A DNA stretch of 64,000 nucleotides from an uncultured Lachnospiraceae bacterium (GCA_947589305.1 CANQAP010000002.1:242458-306457); one strand, 5' to 3'; positions 17,638-27,153 are shown, numbered from the stretch's first letter. Made by a program: numbers and translations. The notes: generated by a model not told the origin, from the sequence alone.

Positions 17638-19560
17638 ATGTCAGTTCAGGATTATTTAGAAGCATTGAAAGTAGGAAAAAAAGAGTATCGAAACCGTATC
17701 AACAAAGGACAGTATCCTTATTTACCGGTTTTGGATGAAATTCTTTCCCATGTTGAAATAGAAAAAGAAGTCAGTTTAGGGTTGGTTCAGGTACCGCTCC
17801 GGCTGGTAGTCGGAACCAGTACGCGTGCCAGAACGAATGCGTTTGCAGATAATTTTATGCCGATTTTAGATTGGGGTTCGGAATTTTGCGCAAAGTGGGC
17901 GGCACTGAGCGACAGTCAGATGGAAGAGGGGATACGGGAACCGATTCAGGCATATGAATATATGAACCGCTATTACGTTGTGGAAGGGAACAAACGGGTC
18001 AGCGTATTGAAATATTTTGATGCGGTAACGATTCCTGCGATTGTGACCCGAAAAGTGCCAAAACGGACCAATGATGTGGAAAATAAGATTTATTATGAGT
18101 TTATGGATTTTAATCAGGTATCCGGCATCAATAATATCTGGTTTTCCAAGGAGGGATCGTTTCCAAAGCTGCTTCAGGCACTGGGATTTGCTCCGGATTA
18201 TGTTTGGCAGGAAGAGGAACGCAGAGATGTTTCGTCTACATATTTGGCATTTTCCAATGCTTATGGGCAAAAAGGAGGAAAAAAGCTGCCGATTACAACC
18301 GGGGATGCGTTTTTAACGTTTTTAACGATATACGGTTATGAAGATACCAAAGCCATGTCTCCGTTAGACATGGGTATGAACATTGAAAAGATATGGAAAG
18401 AGTTTTTGGTGCTATGCAATGAAGACGGCATAGAACTGCGTATGGATCCGGTGGATGTCGGCAAGAAGAATATTTTAGGATATTTTTTGTCGGCGAATGC
18501 AAAGAAACTGAAAGTTTCTTTTGTGTATGATCGCTCGCCAAATGCCTCCGACTGGAATTACGGACATGAGTTTGGGAGAAAATATCTTCAGGAACGGTTT
18601 GCCAATCAAATCGATACAGAGGCGGTGGAGAATAGTGAAGCGGATCAGGATGCGACCGCATTGCTGGAAACGCTGATCGAGAACGGCAGCGATATTATTT
18701 TTACAACGACCTCTCAAATGATACAGGCAAGCCTGAAAGCCGCAATTCAGCATCCGGAAGTAAAGATACTGAATTGTTCCGTCAATACGACGCATCAGTA
18801 TATCCGCACATATTACGCCAGAATGTATGAAGGAAAGTTCCTGACCGGCGTTATAGCCGGCTCCCTGACGGAAAATAATCGGATTGGCTATGTGGCGGAC
18901 TATCCGATCTATGGTATCACGGCAAATATCAATGCTTTTGCTTTGGGCGCGAAATTCGTAAACCCGAGAGCGAAAGTATACTTGGAATGGTCCACTCAAA
19001 AAGACCATGATGTATATAAGACATTTTGGGAACAGCAGGTATCGTATGTTTCCAATCAGGATATGATCACTCCGCAGAACGCCTCCCGTCAGTTTGGGTT
19101 GTATCATATTCATGACGGCGATATCACGAATTTAGTGATGCCGGTCTGGAATTGGGGAGTCTTTTATGAAAAACTGCTCCAAAGCATCATGAGTGGTTCA
19201 TGGAAAAAAGAAGACGATACCGAAGGCAGTAAAGCGCTGAATTATTGGTGGGGGATGTCTGCAGGCGTGATTGATATTATCTGCTCGCAAAATCTCCCTG
19301 CATCGACGATCCAGTTGGTGGATCTTCTGAAACAACTCATCTGTAAAGGGGAATTAGATCCGTTTGACGGTGAGATCGTTGCACAGGACGGTACAGTCAA
19401 GAGCAAGGCGAATGAAAGAATGAGTCCGGAAGAGATCATGACGATGGATTGGTTATTGGATAACGTGATCGGCATCATACCAAAGCTGGAGGATCTGGTT
19501 GATCAGGCAAAGCCGGTCGTTGCGGTACAGGGGGTTGCGGCAAGCAAAAAGGAAGAGTAG
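17638..19560 (+). CDS. cytosolic BMP-family substrate-binding protein with ParB-like N-terminus
   Basis: A 640-residue protein in two parts. Residues 1-280 include a segment resembling ParB/sulfiredoxin-type folds (YVVEGNKRVSVLKYF). Residues about 300-560 resemble the basic membrane protein (BMP/PnrA) periplasmic nucleoside-binding fold, with KVSFVYDRSPNASDWNYGHE, DIIFTTTSQM and GKFLTGVIAGSLTENNRIGYV. There is no signal peptide or lipobox, so it is predicted to be cytosolic, and no ABC permease genes are nearby. It may be an intracellular ligand sensor rather than a transporter component; that is inference. The ATG at 17638 follows CTGGAGGCAGTCT; an earlier in-frame TTG is less likely. Confidence 0.7.
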   Translation: MSVQDYLEALKVGKKEYRNRINKGQYPYLPVLDEILSHVEIEKEVSLGLVQVPLRLVVGTSTRARTNAFADNFMPILDWGSEFCAKWAALSDSQMEEGIREPIQAYEYMNRYYVVEGNKRVSVLKYFDAVTIPAIVTRKVPKRTNDVENKIYYEFMDFNQVSGINNIWFSKEGSFPKLLQALGFAPDYVWQEEERRDVSSTYLAFSNAYGQKGGKKLPITTGDAFLTFLTIYGYEDTKAMSPLDMGMNIEKIWKEFLVLCNEDGIELRMDPVDVGKKNILGYFLSANAKKLKVSFVYDRSPNASDWNYGHEFGRKYLQERFANQIDTEAVENSEADQDATALLETLIENGSDIIFTTTSQMIQASLKAAIQHPEVKILNCSVNTTHQYIRTYYARMYEGKFLTGVIAGSLTENNRIGYVADYPIYGITANINAFALGAKFVNPRAKVYLEWSTQKDHDVYKTFWEQQVSYVSNQDMITPQNASRQFGLYHIHDGDITNLVMPVWNWGVFYEKLLQSIMSGSWKKEDDTEGSKALNYWWGMSAGVIDIICSQNLPASTIQLVDLLKQLICKGELDPFDGEIVAQDGTVKSKANERMSPEEIMTMDWLLDNVIGIIPKLEDLVDQAKPVVAVQGVAASKKEE

Positions 19561-19561
19561 G

Positions 19562-20152
19562 ATGCGGATTTTAGTACTGGCAGATGAAGAATCAAAGTAT
19601 TACTGGGATTATTTCGAACCGAATAAATTGGACGGAATTGACCTGATATTGTCTTGCGGCGATTTAAAGCCGGAATATCTGTCATTTCTTGCTACGTTCG
19701 CAAAAGTTCCGATTTTATATGTTCGGGGAAACCATGACGACATTTATGATATACATCCGCCGGAGGGATGTATCTGTATAGAGGATACCATCTATGAATA
19801 TCAGGGGATCCGGATTTTGGGCTTAGGCGGTTCGATTCGATATAAGCAGGGCAATAACCAATACACGCAAACGGAAATGAAGATCAGGGTTCAAAAGCTA
19901 TGGTGGAAATTGAAATGTAAAAAAGGAATTGATATTTTATTGACACATGCGCCTGCCTATCACGTGAATGACGGGGAAGACGGTCCGCACGAAGGATTTG
20001 AAGCCTTTGTCCAGATTTTGGATACTTATCATCCCAAGTGTTTTATTCACGGGCATGTGCATATGACGTATTCCCGTTCCCATAAACGGGAAAGCATGTA
20101 TAAAGAAACCCGCATTATCAATGCGTATGAAAAATATGTGTTTGACTACTAA
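19562..20152 (+). CDS. calcineurin-like metallophosphoesterase
   Basis: A 196-residue cytosolic phosphoesterase. The metal-binding motifs are in order: an early acidic residue in LVLADEES (variant of the usual D-x-H), CGDLKPE (about residue 32), RGNHDD, LLTHAPAYH and FIHGHVHM. The start ATG lies one base after the stop of the BMP-like gene and uses the GGAAGAG at its end, so the two genes are co-translated. The first motif D-x-H appears replaced by ADEES, a possible loss of one metal ligand. Substrate unknown. Confidence 0.75.
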   Translation: MRILVLADEESKYYWDYFEPNKLDGIDLILSCGDLKPEYLSFLATFAKVPILYVRGNHDDIYDIHPPEGCICIEDTIYEYQGIRILGLGGSIRYKQGNNQYTQTEMKIRVQKLWWKLKCKKGIDILLTHAPAYHVNDGEDGPHEGFEAFVQILDTYHPKCFIHGHVHMTYSRSHKRESMYKETRIINAYEKYVFDY

Positions 20153-20175
20153 ACCATAACAAAAAGGAGATAGGG

Positions 20176-20715
20176 ATGAATCGCTTGGAAAATGAAATGG
20201 ATATCATCAATCCTGCACTGATGCTTGCCATCAGCAGAATGCGGGAGAATAATAATCTGGTGACACAGAATAAAATGATTGCGGAAGCGTTGAACGCTAG
20301 ATTTTTGGTGCCGTGTGTCATTCAGGTGAGACCGGGAACGGAGCAGGAAGCAAAACGCAATGCAGACAATACCATGGTGCATTTTAATATGCTTCAGACA
20401 AAAGAAAAAGAGAAATTTTTTATTGCGTTTACCGATATAGGTGAATTAAAGAAATGGCAAGATGATGATAAACAGAACGGCATGGTGATGGGCTTTGATG
20501 ATTTAGCGGATTTAATTAGAAGCGCCGGCGATCAGGCTTGCGGGTTCGTTTTGAACCCGGTCACTACCAATGTCATGTTCCGGAAAGAGATCATGATGGA
20601 TATCCTTGCCAAGCGAGACAAGGCAGTTGCAGAAGGAAAACTGAAAAAAGTATCTGCAGAAGAAGTCAAGGAACTCAAAAAAGAAAAAGCGGATAAGGGA
20701 ATGGGCGAAGCATAA
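20176..20715 (+). CDS. SseB-like protein
   Basis: A 179-residue protein resembling the SseB N-terminal domain family: an N-terminal helix (NPALMLAISRMRE), the core LNARFLVPCVIQ, FFIAFTDIGELKKW and a C-terminal ACGFVLNPVTTNVMF segment. The tail is a lysine/glutamate-rich helix. AAAAAGGAGATAGGG precedes the ATG. It is in a run of tightly packed genes with the metallophosphoesterase and MBL-fold hydrolase. The molecular role of this family in non-pathogens is not known. Confidence 0.65.
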   Translation: MNRLENEMDIINPALMLAISRMRENNNLVTQNKMIAEALNARFLVPCVIQVRPGTEQEAKRNADNTMVHFNMLQTKEKEKFFIAFTDIGELKKWQDDDKQNGMVMGFDDLADLIRSAGDQACGFVLNPVTTNVMFRKEIMMDILAKRDKAVAEGKLKKVSAEEVKELKKEKADKGMGEA

Positions 20716-20717
20716 CG

Positions 20718-21557
20718 ATGAAGTTGACAATGTTGGGAACAGGAAATGCAACGGTTACAGAGTGCTTTAATACATGTTTTTGTTTTTCCAGTGAAGAAGG
20801 TGAACATTTTCTGGTAGATACCGGTGGCGGCAATCGCATTCTGAAAGTATTAAAAGATTGTGGAATTGCTCTGGATGGCATTCATGATATATTTATCACA
20901 CATGAACATCTGGATCATCTGCTTGGTCTCCTATGGTTGATCCGCATGATCGGCACGATGATGAATCAGGGAAAGTATGAAGGAACGTTGAATATTTATT
21001 GTCACAGTGAACTGATCGAAAAAATCTGTACTATGGCAGATATGACGATTCAACAGAAAGTATGCAGGCATATCGGAAAAGAGATTGTATTTATAGCCAT
21101 TGAGACCGGTGAACAGATGAAAATCCTAGATAGTGATGTCACATTTTTTGATATACATTCTACAAAAGCGAAACAATATGGATTTACCATGATCATGCGG
21201 GATGGCATGAAGCTCACATGCTTAGGGGATGAACCTTACCAGCCCGCTAATGAAGAGTATGTAAAAGACAGTGACTGGTTAATGCACGAAGCCTTTTGTT
21301 TGTTTCGGGAAGCAGATGCCTTTCAGCCATACGAAAAGCATCACAGCACAGTAAAGGAGGCATGTGAAACGGCAGAGCGATTGGGTGTAGGTAATCTGAT
21401 CTTATATCATACGGAAGAAACGCATCTGGCTGAACGAAAAAAATTATATATTCAGGAAGGAAAACAATATTATTCCGGAAATCTATATGTACCGGATGAT
21501 ATGGAAAGTTTTGAGATCAAACGTGTTTTACGCTTTACAGGCAGCGATAGTCAATAA
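20718..21557 (+). CDS. MBL-fold metallo-hydrolase (RNase Z-like)
   Basis: A 279-residue metallo-beta-lactamase-fold protein of the RNase Z/ElaC-like branch. MLGTGNATVTE opens the fold, DTGGGNRIL follows, and the metal motif THEHLDHLLGL (about residue 60) has the HxHxDH pattern. LTCLGDEPYQ and HEAFC supply later ligands, and LILYHTEE ends the domain. It could process RNA or hydrolyse a small cyclic phosphate; sequence alone does not decide. It starts 3 bases after the SseB-like gene. Confidence 0.8.
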   Translation: MKLTMLGTGNATVTECFNTCFCFSSEEGEHFLVDTGGGNRILKVLKDCGIALDGIHDIFITHEHLDHLLGLLWLIRMIGTMMNQGKYEGTLNIYCHSELIEKICTMADMTIQQKVCRHIGKEIVFIAIETGEQMKILDSDVTFFDIHSTKAKQYGFTMIMRDGMKLTCLGDEPYQPANEEYVKDSDWLMHEAFCLFREADAFQPYEKHHSTVKEACETAERLGVGNLILYHTEETHLAERKKLYIQEGKQYYSGNLYVPDDMESFEIKRVLRFTGSDSQ

Positions 21558-21583
21558 AATGTTTAAGGAAATGGAGGATACAC

Positions 21584-22135
21584 ATGGGTAAAGTCATTAA
21601 AAAGTGCCTTGCATGCGGTACGTTAAATCAATATGGAGCGAAAACCTGTAAGAAATGCGAATGCCCGTTGTTGGCGGATGTCGATCAGGAGGATGAAATC
21701 CTTGGGATTGATCCGATGGAAGCGGCTTTGGATGATGCGGTTTCCGAAACGGGACACGAAGGCGATATGGTCGCTCAGATTTTGCGGGAACAGGCTGAAC
21801 ATGCTAAAAAGATAGTGGCAAAAGAAATCAAAAAAGAAGAAAATAAGAAAATGCGGCAGACATCTCAGGGAAATCCGTCAGAATTTTCAAAACCGTCTGG
21901 CAGTGGTTCGCCTTATTCGTTTTCGTTAGGCGGAGGCGGCGGAGCATCTGCTGCATCTTCTGAACCGGCTTCCGGATCCTCAGGGAGAAGCACCGGTAGT
22001 TTTGGAGGATTTAAAATCAGCGATAAGTCCTATCAGATTAAAGATGAGGAAGCACCCGGCAAAGTACATCTAGGCGGCGGTTCTCTGCGTATGCAGGCAA
22101 TCCGCCGGAGCCAGTCCGAAAAAAAGGACGGATAA
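21584..22135 (+). CDS. zinc-ribbon protein with Gly/Ser-rich low-complexity region
   Basis: A 183-residue protein of unknown function. The N-terminus has a zinc ribbon (CLACGTLN then CKKCECPL, residues 8-30). An acidic/helical middle with a lysine-rich stretch follows (about 70-95), then a Gly/Ser/Ala low-complexity region (about 105-150), and a basic C-terminus. AGGAGGATACACATG gives a clear start. It is co-directional with map and thrC downstream; no partner can be inferred. Confidence 0.65.
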   Translation: MGKVIKKCLACGTLNQYGAKTCKKCECPLLADVDQEDEILGIDPMEAALDDAVSETGHEGDMVAQILREQAEHAKKIVAKEIKKEENKKMRQTSQGNPSEFSKPSGSGSPYSFSLGGGGGASAASSEPASGSSGRSTGSFGGFKISDKSYQIKDEEAPGKVHLGGGSLRMQAIRRSQSEKKDG

Positions 22136-22191
22136 CATGCTCCGTGATATCCATTGAGAACCAGACAGACTGTAAGAAAGAAGTGACAGAA

Positions 22192-23061
22192 ATGAAAATC
22201 GGAAGAAATGATCCTTGCTGGTGTGGAAGCGGTAAAAAATACAAAGCCTGCCATATGCAGTTGGATGAAAGGATAAATACCTTCCATATAAAAGGCGCTA
22301 AGGTGCCGACGCATAAAATGATCAAAACACAAGAACAGATTGACGGAATCCGGAAAGCAGGGGAAATCAACACCATGGTACTGGATTATGTGGAACCTTA
22401 TGTAAAAGAGGGAATTTCCACAGGCGAATTGGACCGGCTGGTATATGATTATACATTAAAGATCGGTGGTGTGCCGGCATGTCTGCATTATAAAGGGTAT
22501 CCGAAAAGCGTATGCACTTCGATCGATGAAGTGGTGTGTCACGGGATCCCGGACGACAAGCGGATCTTGGAGGCGGGTAATATTATCAATATAGATTGCA
22601 CTACGATTTATAACGGATATTTTGGTGATGCTTCCAGAATGTATTGTATCGGCGCGGTCAGTCCGGAAAAAGAAAAACTGGTCCGCGTAACAAAAGAGTG
22701 TCTGGAGATCGGATATCAGAAGGTAGAACCTTGGACGTTTTTAGGGGATATCGGTGTGGCAATCAACCAGCACGCTAAAGAGAATGGGTTCAGTGTGGTG
22801 CGTGAAATCGGTGGGCATGGAGTAGGACTTGAGTTTCATGAAGATCCGTGGGTCAGCCATATCGGGACTCCGGGCGGTGATTACTTACTGGTTCCCGGCA
22901 TGATTTTCACGATAGAACCAATGGTCAATATGGGAAAACCGGATGTTTGGGAAGATGAAACGGACGGATGGACTATCCGGACGGAAGACGGAAGTCCGTC
23001 TGCACAGTGGGAATATACGATTTTGGTGACAGATACGGGAGCAGAGATTTTGTCCCGCTAA
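22192..23061 (+). CDS. map: methionine aminopeptidase type I with N-terminal SEC-C motif
   Basis: Cytosolic metallopeptidase that removes initiator methionine, 289 residues. The first 21 residues are a SEC-C zinc motif (NDPCWCGSGKKYKACH), the same as the SecA tail, probably a ribosome or nascent-chain contact. The MetAP domain follows with metal ligands Asp in NIDCTTI and GDASRMY, His in EIGGHGVGLEFHE, Glu in FTIEPMV and Glu in AQWEYTILV. The ATG at 22192 was preferred to an earlier in-frame GTG because the SEC-C motif normally begins the protein; the ribosome binding site is weak. Confidence 0.92.
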   Translation: MKIGRNDPCWCGSGKKYKACHMQLDERINTFHIKGAKVPTHKMIKTQEQIDGIRKAGEINTMVLDYVEPYVKEGISTGELDRLVYDYTLKIGGVPACLHYKGYPKSVCTSIDEVVCHGIPDDKRILEAGNIINIDCTTIYNGYFGDASRMYCIGAVSPEKEKLVRVTKECLEIGYQKVEPWTFLGDIGVAINQHAKENGFSVVREIGGHGVGLEFHEDPWVSHIGTPGGDYLLVPGMIFTIEPMVNMGKPDVWEDETDGWTIRTEDGSPSAQWEYTILVTDTGAEILSR

Positions 23062-23099
23062 GCAAATAAAATACATTGACAGGAAAATGAAAGGAAATA

Positions 23100-24593
23100 A
23101 TGAACATGGAAGTGATCTATACAAGCACCAGAAATTCTGCCGAAACGGCAACCGCATCACAGGCTATCTTAAAAGGGCTGGCGGAAAACGGCGGTTTATT
23201 CGTACCAAATACGATTCCGGCACTGGATGTGCCGTTTGAAACATTGGCAAAGATGTCTTATCAGGAAGTGGCGTACGAGGTTATGAGCCGTATGCTGACG
23301 GATTTTACGGAAGAAGAATTAACATATTGTATTCGCAGCGCATATGATGATAAATTTGATACTGCACAGATTGCTCCGTTAAAAAAAGTACATGGTGCGA
23401 ATTATTTGGAATTGTTTCACGGTTCTACAATCGCATTTAAGGATATGGCATTGTCCATTTTGCCATATTTATTGACAACTTCAGCTAAGAAAAATCATAT
23501 TAAAAATGATATTGTGATTTTGACTGCTACGTCCGGTGATACCGGAAAAGCGGCATTGGCTGGCTTTGCAAATGTGAAAGGAACCAAGATCATTGTCTTT
23601 TATCCGAAAGACGGTGTCAGCCCGATTCAGGAAAAGCAGATGGTGACACAAAAAGGAGAAAATACATTTGTGGTAGGGATCATCGGTAATTTTGATGATG
23701 CGCAGACAGGTGTGAAGAACATGTTTAACGATAAGGAATTGGCAAAAGAAATGGATGCTGCAAATTTACAGTTTTCATCTGCCAATTCGATCAATATCGG
23801 GCGATTAGTACCGCAGATGGTATACTATGTATACGCATATTCCAGACTGGTTGCCGATCATTCCATTCAGGCAGGAGACGCAATCAATGTGGTGGTGCCG
23901 ACCGGTAATTTCGGAAATATCTTGGCGGCATATTATGCAAAGGCAATGGGACTTCCGATCGCGACATTTATCTGTGCATCAAATGAAAATAAGGTCCTGT
24001 ACGATTTCTTTCAGACCGGAACGTATGATAAGAATCGGAAGTTTATCCTGACGTCGTCTCCGTCCATGGATATTTTGATCTCCAGTAACTTAGAGCGTCT
24101 GATCTATCAACTGACGGGAAATGATGCAGAAAAGAACCTACAGTTTATGGAGGCTCTTGCTAAGGAAGGAAAATATCGGATCACACCGGAAATGAAGGAA
24201 AAACTGAGTGAATTTTATGGCGGTTACGCCAGTGAGAAAGAAACGGCAGAGACGATTCGGGCAATCTATGAATCCGATGGTTATATTATGGATACGCATA
24301 CGGCGGTTGCCGCTGCGGTTTACCAAAAATATGTAACGGAGACGGGAGATCAGACGCCGACAGTCATTGCGTCAACGGCGAGTCCGTACAAGTTTACCAG
24401 AAGCGTTATGAACGCGATCGACCACGCGTATGACAGTCAGTCGGATTTTGAACTGGTCGATACACTGAATCAGTTATCCGGCGTAGCGATCCCGCAGGCG
24501 ATCGAAGATATCCGTTCCGCACCGATCCTGCATGATAGAGTGTGTGACAAGGCAGAGATGAAAGCGGTTGTCAAGCAAATCTTACAGTTATAA
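23100..24593 (+). CDS. thrC: threonine synthase
   Basis: PLP enzyme converting O-phosphohomoserine to threonine, 497 residues, the length of the bacterial long form. YTSTRNSAETATASQAILKGLAENGGLF shape at the N-terminus (given here only as the class mark) leads to the PLP-binding Lys114 in STIAFKDMALS. TATSGDTGKAALAGF is the phosphate/PLP loop. AAAGGAAATA precedes the ATG. It is a single-gene unit between map and the queuosine operon; no other threonine genes are nearby. Confidence 0.95.
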   Translation: MNMEVIYTSTRNSAETATASQAILKGLAENGGLFVPNTIPALDVPFETLAKMSYQEVAYEVMSRMLTDFTEEELTYCIRSAYDDKFDTAQIAPLKKVHGANYLELFHGSTIAFKDMALSILPYLLTTSAKKNHIKNDIVILTATSGDTGKAALAGFANVKGTKIIVFYPKDGVSPIQEKQMVTQKGENTFVVGIIGNFDDAQTGVKNMFNDKELAKEMDAANLQFSSANSINIGRLVPQMVYYVYAYSRLVADHSIQAGDAINVVVPTGNFGNILAAYYAKAMGLPIATFICASNENKVLYDFFQTGTYDKNRKFILTSSPSMDILISSNLERLIYQLTGNDAEKNLQFMEALAKEGKYRITPEMKEKLSEFYGGYASEKETAETIRAIYESDGYIMDTHTAVAAAVYQKYVTETGDQTPTVIASTASPYKFTRSVMNAIDHAYDSQSDFELVDTLNQLSGVAIPQAIEDIRSAPILHDRVCDKAEMKAVVKQILQL

Positions 24594-24666
24594 AATGAAG
24601 AAACAGACAGTTCATTCGTACCTTCCTGTCTATAAGTAAAACCGGGACCGTAATATGTTGTTTATG

Positions 24667-24700
24667 AAACACATGGGTTCTGCCCATGTGTTTTGTGTTG
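24667..24700 (+). terminator. hairpin terminator/attenuator before queD
   Basis: An 11-bp perfect stem pairs AAACACATGGG (24667-24677) with its complement (24683-24693) around a 5-base loop, followed by TGTGTTG. It could end the thrC transcript or attenuate queD 13 bases later. The sequence does not match the preQ1 riboswitch consensus. Confidence 0.65.
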
Positions 24701-24712
24701 TAAGGAGGAATT

Positions 24713-25138
24713 ATGTATACGATAGAAACGAAAATCAGTTTTGACAGCGCTCATTTTCTTGCGGGTTATCAGGGAAAATGCGGAAATATTCATGGACACC
24801 GCTGGACGGTCAAAGTGATCGCAAAAGGAGAGGCATTAGAAATTCAGGATTCACAGACGCGCGGAATGCTGATGGATTTTACGCAGTTAAAAGAGGTATT
24901 GCAGAAAATGGGAGAATGTCTGGATCATGTGTTTATCATTGAACATGGAACCATGGCGGAAGATACGCTGCAGTGCCTGAAACGAGACGGATTCCATATC
25001 GTGGAAATGGATTTCCGTCCGACTGCGGAGAATTTTGCAAAGTGGTTTTATGATACGTTGACTGCCCAAGGATATCTCCTGCATGCGGTTGAAGTATATG
25101 AAACGCCGAATAATTGTGCTTCTTATGGGTGGGGGTGA
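24713..25138 (+). CDS. queD: 6-carboxy-5,6,7,8-tetrahydropterin synthase
   Basis: Second enzyme of the preQ0 pathway: converts dihydroneopterin triphosphate to 6-carboxytetrahydropterin. Zn ligands His14, His27 and His29 and the catalytic Cys23 lie in the segment SAHFLAGYQGKCGNIHGH; a conserved EHGTMAED and PTAENFAKW follow. At 141 residues the length is normal. TAAGGAGGAATT precedes the ATG. It is the first gene of the queD-queE-folE-queC operon. Confidence 0.95.
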   Translation: MYTIETKISFDSAHFLAGYQGKCGNIHGHRWTVKVIAKGEALEIQDSQTRGMLMDFTQLKEVLQKMGECLDHVFIIEHGTMAEDTLQCLKRDGFHIVEMDFRPTAENFAKWFYDTLTAQGYLLHAVEVYETPNNCASYGWG

Positions 25139-25144
25139 TAGAAT

Positions 25145-25810
25145 ATGCAGTTTCATGTGGCGGAAACGTTTGTCAGTATTAACGGAGAGGGACAGCGTGC
25201 GGGAGAACCGGCGGTCTTTATCCGGTTTGCGGGATGTAATCTGCATTGCGGTTATTGTGATACCGCATGGGCAAATCAAGGCGATACGGTTTATCAGTGT
25301 ATGACGGAGAAAGAAATCACGTCCTATGTGGAAGCGTCCGGCATACAAAATGTCACTTTGACAGGAGGAGAGCCGCTGATTCAAGAAGGAATCGGCGGAT
25401 TGATCGATTGTTTGGGAAAGATTCCGTCGGTGAGGATTGAGATTGAGACAAATGGCAGTGTGGACATTACCCCGTTTCTTCAACAGGCGGTTCGACCGGC
25501 GTTTACGCTGGACTATAAACTGCCTTCGAGCGGAATGGAATCTGCTATGATCACAGATCATTATCGATATCTTGAAAAAAAGGACACCATAAAATTTGTG
25601 GTTTCCGATCAGGAAGACTTGGAACGCGCAAGGCAGATCATAGCGGAGTATCAGCTTCAGGGAAAATGCGGGCTGTATGTAAGTCCGGTGTTCGGACAGA
25701 TCGATCCGGCAAGGATCGTAGAGTACATATTGGCTCATAAACTGAATCAGGTGCATGTCCAGCTACAGTTACATAAATGGATCTGGTCACCGGATCGACG
25801 TGGCGTATAG
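25145..25810 (+). CDS. queE: 7-carboxy-7-deazaguanine synthase (radical SAM)
   Basis: Radical SAM enzyme that contracts 6-carboxytetrahydropterin to 7-carboxy-7-deazaguanine. The 4Fe-4S cysteines Cys31, Cys35 and Cys38 are in FAGCNLHCGYCDTAW. LTGGEPLIQ binds SAM, and EIETNGS follows. At 221 residues it has the usual size. It begins 6 bases after queD. Confidence 0.95.
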   Translation: MQFHVAETFVSINGEGQRAGEPAVFIRFAGCNLHCGYCDTAWANQGDTVYQCMTEKEITSYVEASGIQNVTLTGGEPLIQEGIGGLIDCLGKIPSVRIEIETNGSVDITPFLQQAVRPAFTLDYKLPSSGMESAMITDHYRYLEKKDTIKFVVSDQEDLERARQIIAEYQLQGKCGLYVSPVFGQIDPARIVEYILAHKLNQVHVQLQLHKWIWSPDRRGV

Positions 25811-25819
25811 GAGGAAAAA

Positions 25820-26401
25820 ATGGCAATAGATGTGAAAGCGATTGAAGAACATATCCGGGGAATCCTCGTAGCATTGGGAGATGATCCGAATCGGGAAGGA
25901 TTACGGGAAACACCGGAGCGGGTAGCGCGTATGTATGCGGAAGTGTTTGAAGGGATGAACTATTCAAACGGGCAGATCGCGCAAATGTATGGAAAGACGT
26001 TCCGGCTTCCGTCGGAACATGAAGACATGGTGCTGGTAAAAGATATAGAAGTCTTTAGTTATTGTGAACACCATATGGCTTTAATGTACGATATGAAAGT
26101 CAGTATTGCATATCTGCCGAAAGAACGGGTCATCGGGTTGAGTAAGATTGCCCGTATTGCGGATATGGTGGCAAAACGCCTGCAATTACAGGAACGAATC
26201 GGATCGGATATCGCAGAGGTCATTCAGTTAGTGACACAATCGGAAGACGTGGCAGTATGGATTACGGCGAACCATAGCTGCATGACTGCCAGAGGGATTA
26301 AAAAACCGTCTGCGAAAACCATAACAACTACCTTGCGGGGACGCTTTGAAACGGATGAGGCAATACAAAACCGCTTTTTTATGATGTTGAAACAGGAGTA
26401 G
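25820..26401 (+). CDS. folE: GTP cyclohydrolase I
   Basis: Opens GTP to dihydroneopterin triphosphate, the common precursor of preQ0 and folate. A 193-residue typical type I enzyme: [19 protein letters not shown] near residue 21, Zn ligands in [10 protein letters not shown] (Cys82, His85) and in [10 protein letters not shown], and substrate residues around [21 protein letters not shown] precedes the ATG. Its place between queE and queC shows that it feeds queuosine synthesis here, though it may also serve folate. Confidence 0.95.
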   Translation: MAIDVKAIEEHIRGILVALGDDPNREGLRETPERVARMYAEVFEGMNYSNGQIAQMYGKTFRLPSEHEDMVLVKDIEVFSYCEHHMALMYDMKVSIAYLPKERVIGLSKIARIADMVAKRLQLQERIGSDIAEVIQLVTQSEDVAVWITANHSCMTARGIKKPSAKTITTTLRGRFETDEAIQNRFFMMLKQE

Positions 26402-26490
26402 CAAACAATGGAGAAAACATAGATCATCAGGGGCTATTCAAAAGAAATAGCGTAGCAGCAGACATCAGATATAGGAACAGGAGAGATAAG

Positions 26491-27153
26491 ATGAAAAACA
26501 AAAAACAGGCGCTTGTGGTTTTCAGCGGTGGTCAGGACAGTACCACTTGTTTATTTTGGGCAAAGGCGCATTATGAAGAAGTCATTGCCATTTCATTTGA
26601 TTACGGGCAACGGCATAAAAAGGAACTGGAATGCGCAGCTGCGATCGCAAAGGACTATGGTGTGGAGCATCATATTCTGGATCTGCATCTTCTAAATGAA
26701 CTGGCACCGAATTCTCTGACCAGAACGGATATAGCTGTAGATGCGGATGCGCCGGAAACAGGAACGCCAAATACCTTTGTCGATGGAAGAAATATGGTGT
26801 TTTTGACATACGCTGCCATTTTTGCTAAGCAGAGAGGGATCACTGACGTGGTGACAGGAGTATCACAAAGCGATTTCAGCGGATATCCCGATTGCAGGGA
26901 CGTATTTATAAAATCTTTAAATACAACTTTGAATCTGGCTATGGATTATGAATTCGATCTCTATACGCCCCTAATGTGGTTGGATAAAGAAGAAACATGG
27001 GCGTTGGCAGACGAACTGGGAGTGCTGGAAGTGATCCATACACGTACTCTGACCTGTTATAATGGAATTGCAGGGGACGGCTGCGGAAACTGTCCTGCCT
27101 GCAAACTGCGAAACAGAGGGTATGAACGGTATATGAAACGCCGTTTGGTATAA
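26491..27153 (+). CDS. queC: 7-cyano-7-deazaguanine synthase
   Basis: ATP-dependent enzyme converting 7-carboxy-7-deazaguanine to preQ0 with ammonia. The PP-loop SGGQDSTTC is at residues 10-18. The Zn-binding C-terminus [20 protein letters not shown] has the four required cysteines. At 220 residues it is normal in size. ACAGGAGAGATAAG precedes the ATG. The 89-base gap before it holds no gene or hairpin that could be recognised. Last gene of the operon. Confidence 0.95.
   Translation: MKNKKQALVVFSGGQDSTTCLFWAKAHYEEVIAISFDYGQRHKKELECAAAIAKDYGVEHHILDLHLLNELAPNSLTRTDIAVDADAPETGTPNTFVDGRNMVFLTYAAIFAKQRGITDVVTGVSQSDFSGYPDCRDVFIKSLNTTLNLAMDYEFDLYTPLMWLDKEETWALADELGVLEVIHTRTLTCYNGIAGDGCGNCPACKLRNRGYERYMKRRLV

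Noticed and set aside
19499..19561. An N-terminal extension of the metallophosphoesterase into the upstream gene
   Set aside because: The extension is Arg/Lys-rich shadow sequence; the phosphoesterase fold starts at MRILVLAD with a ribosome binding site just before it.
24594..24712. A preQ1 riboswitch before queD
   Set aside because: The hairpin with a GGTTC-like loop looked suggestive, but the conserved A-rich tail and CUA of class I are missing and the stem is an ordinary perfect terminator-like hairpin.
24887..25756. Minus-strand open frame opposite queD/queE
   Set aside because: No family resemblance and no start signal; both plus-strand genes are clearly real across its whole length.
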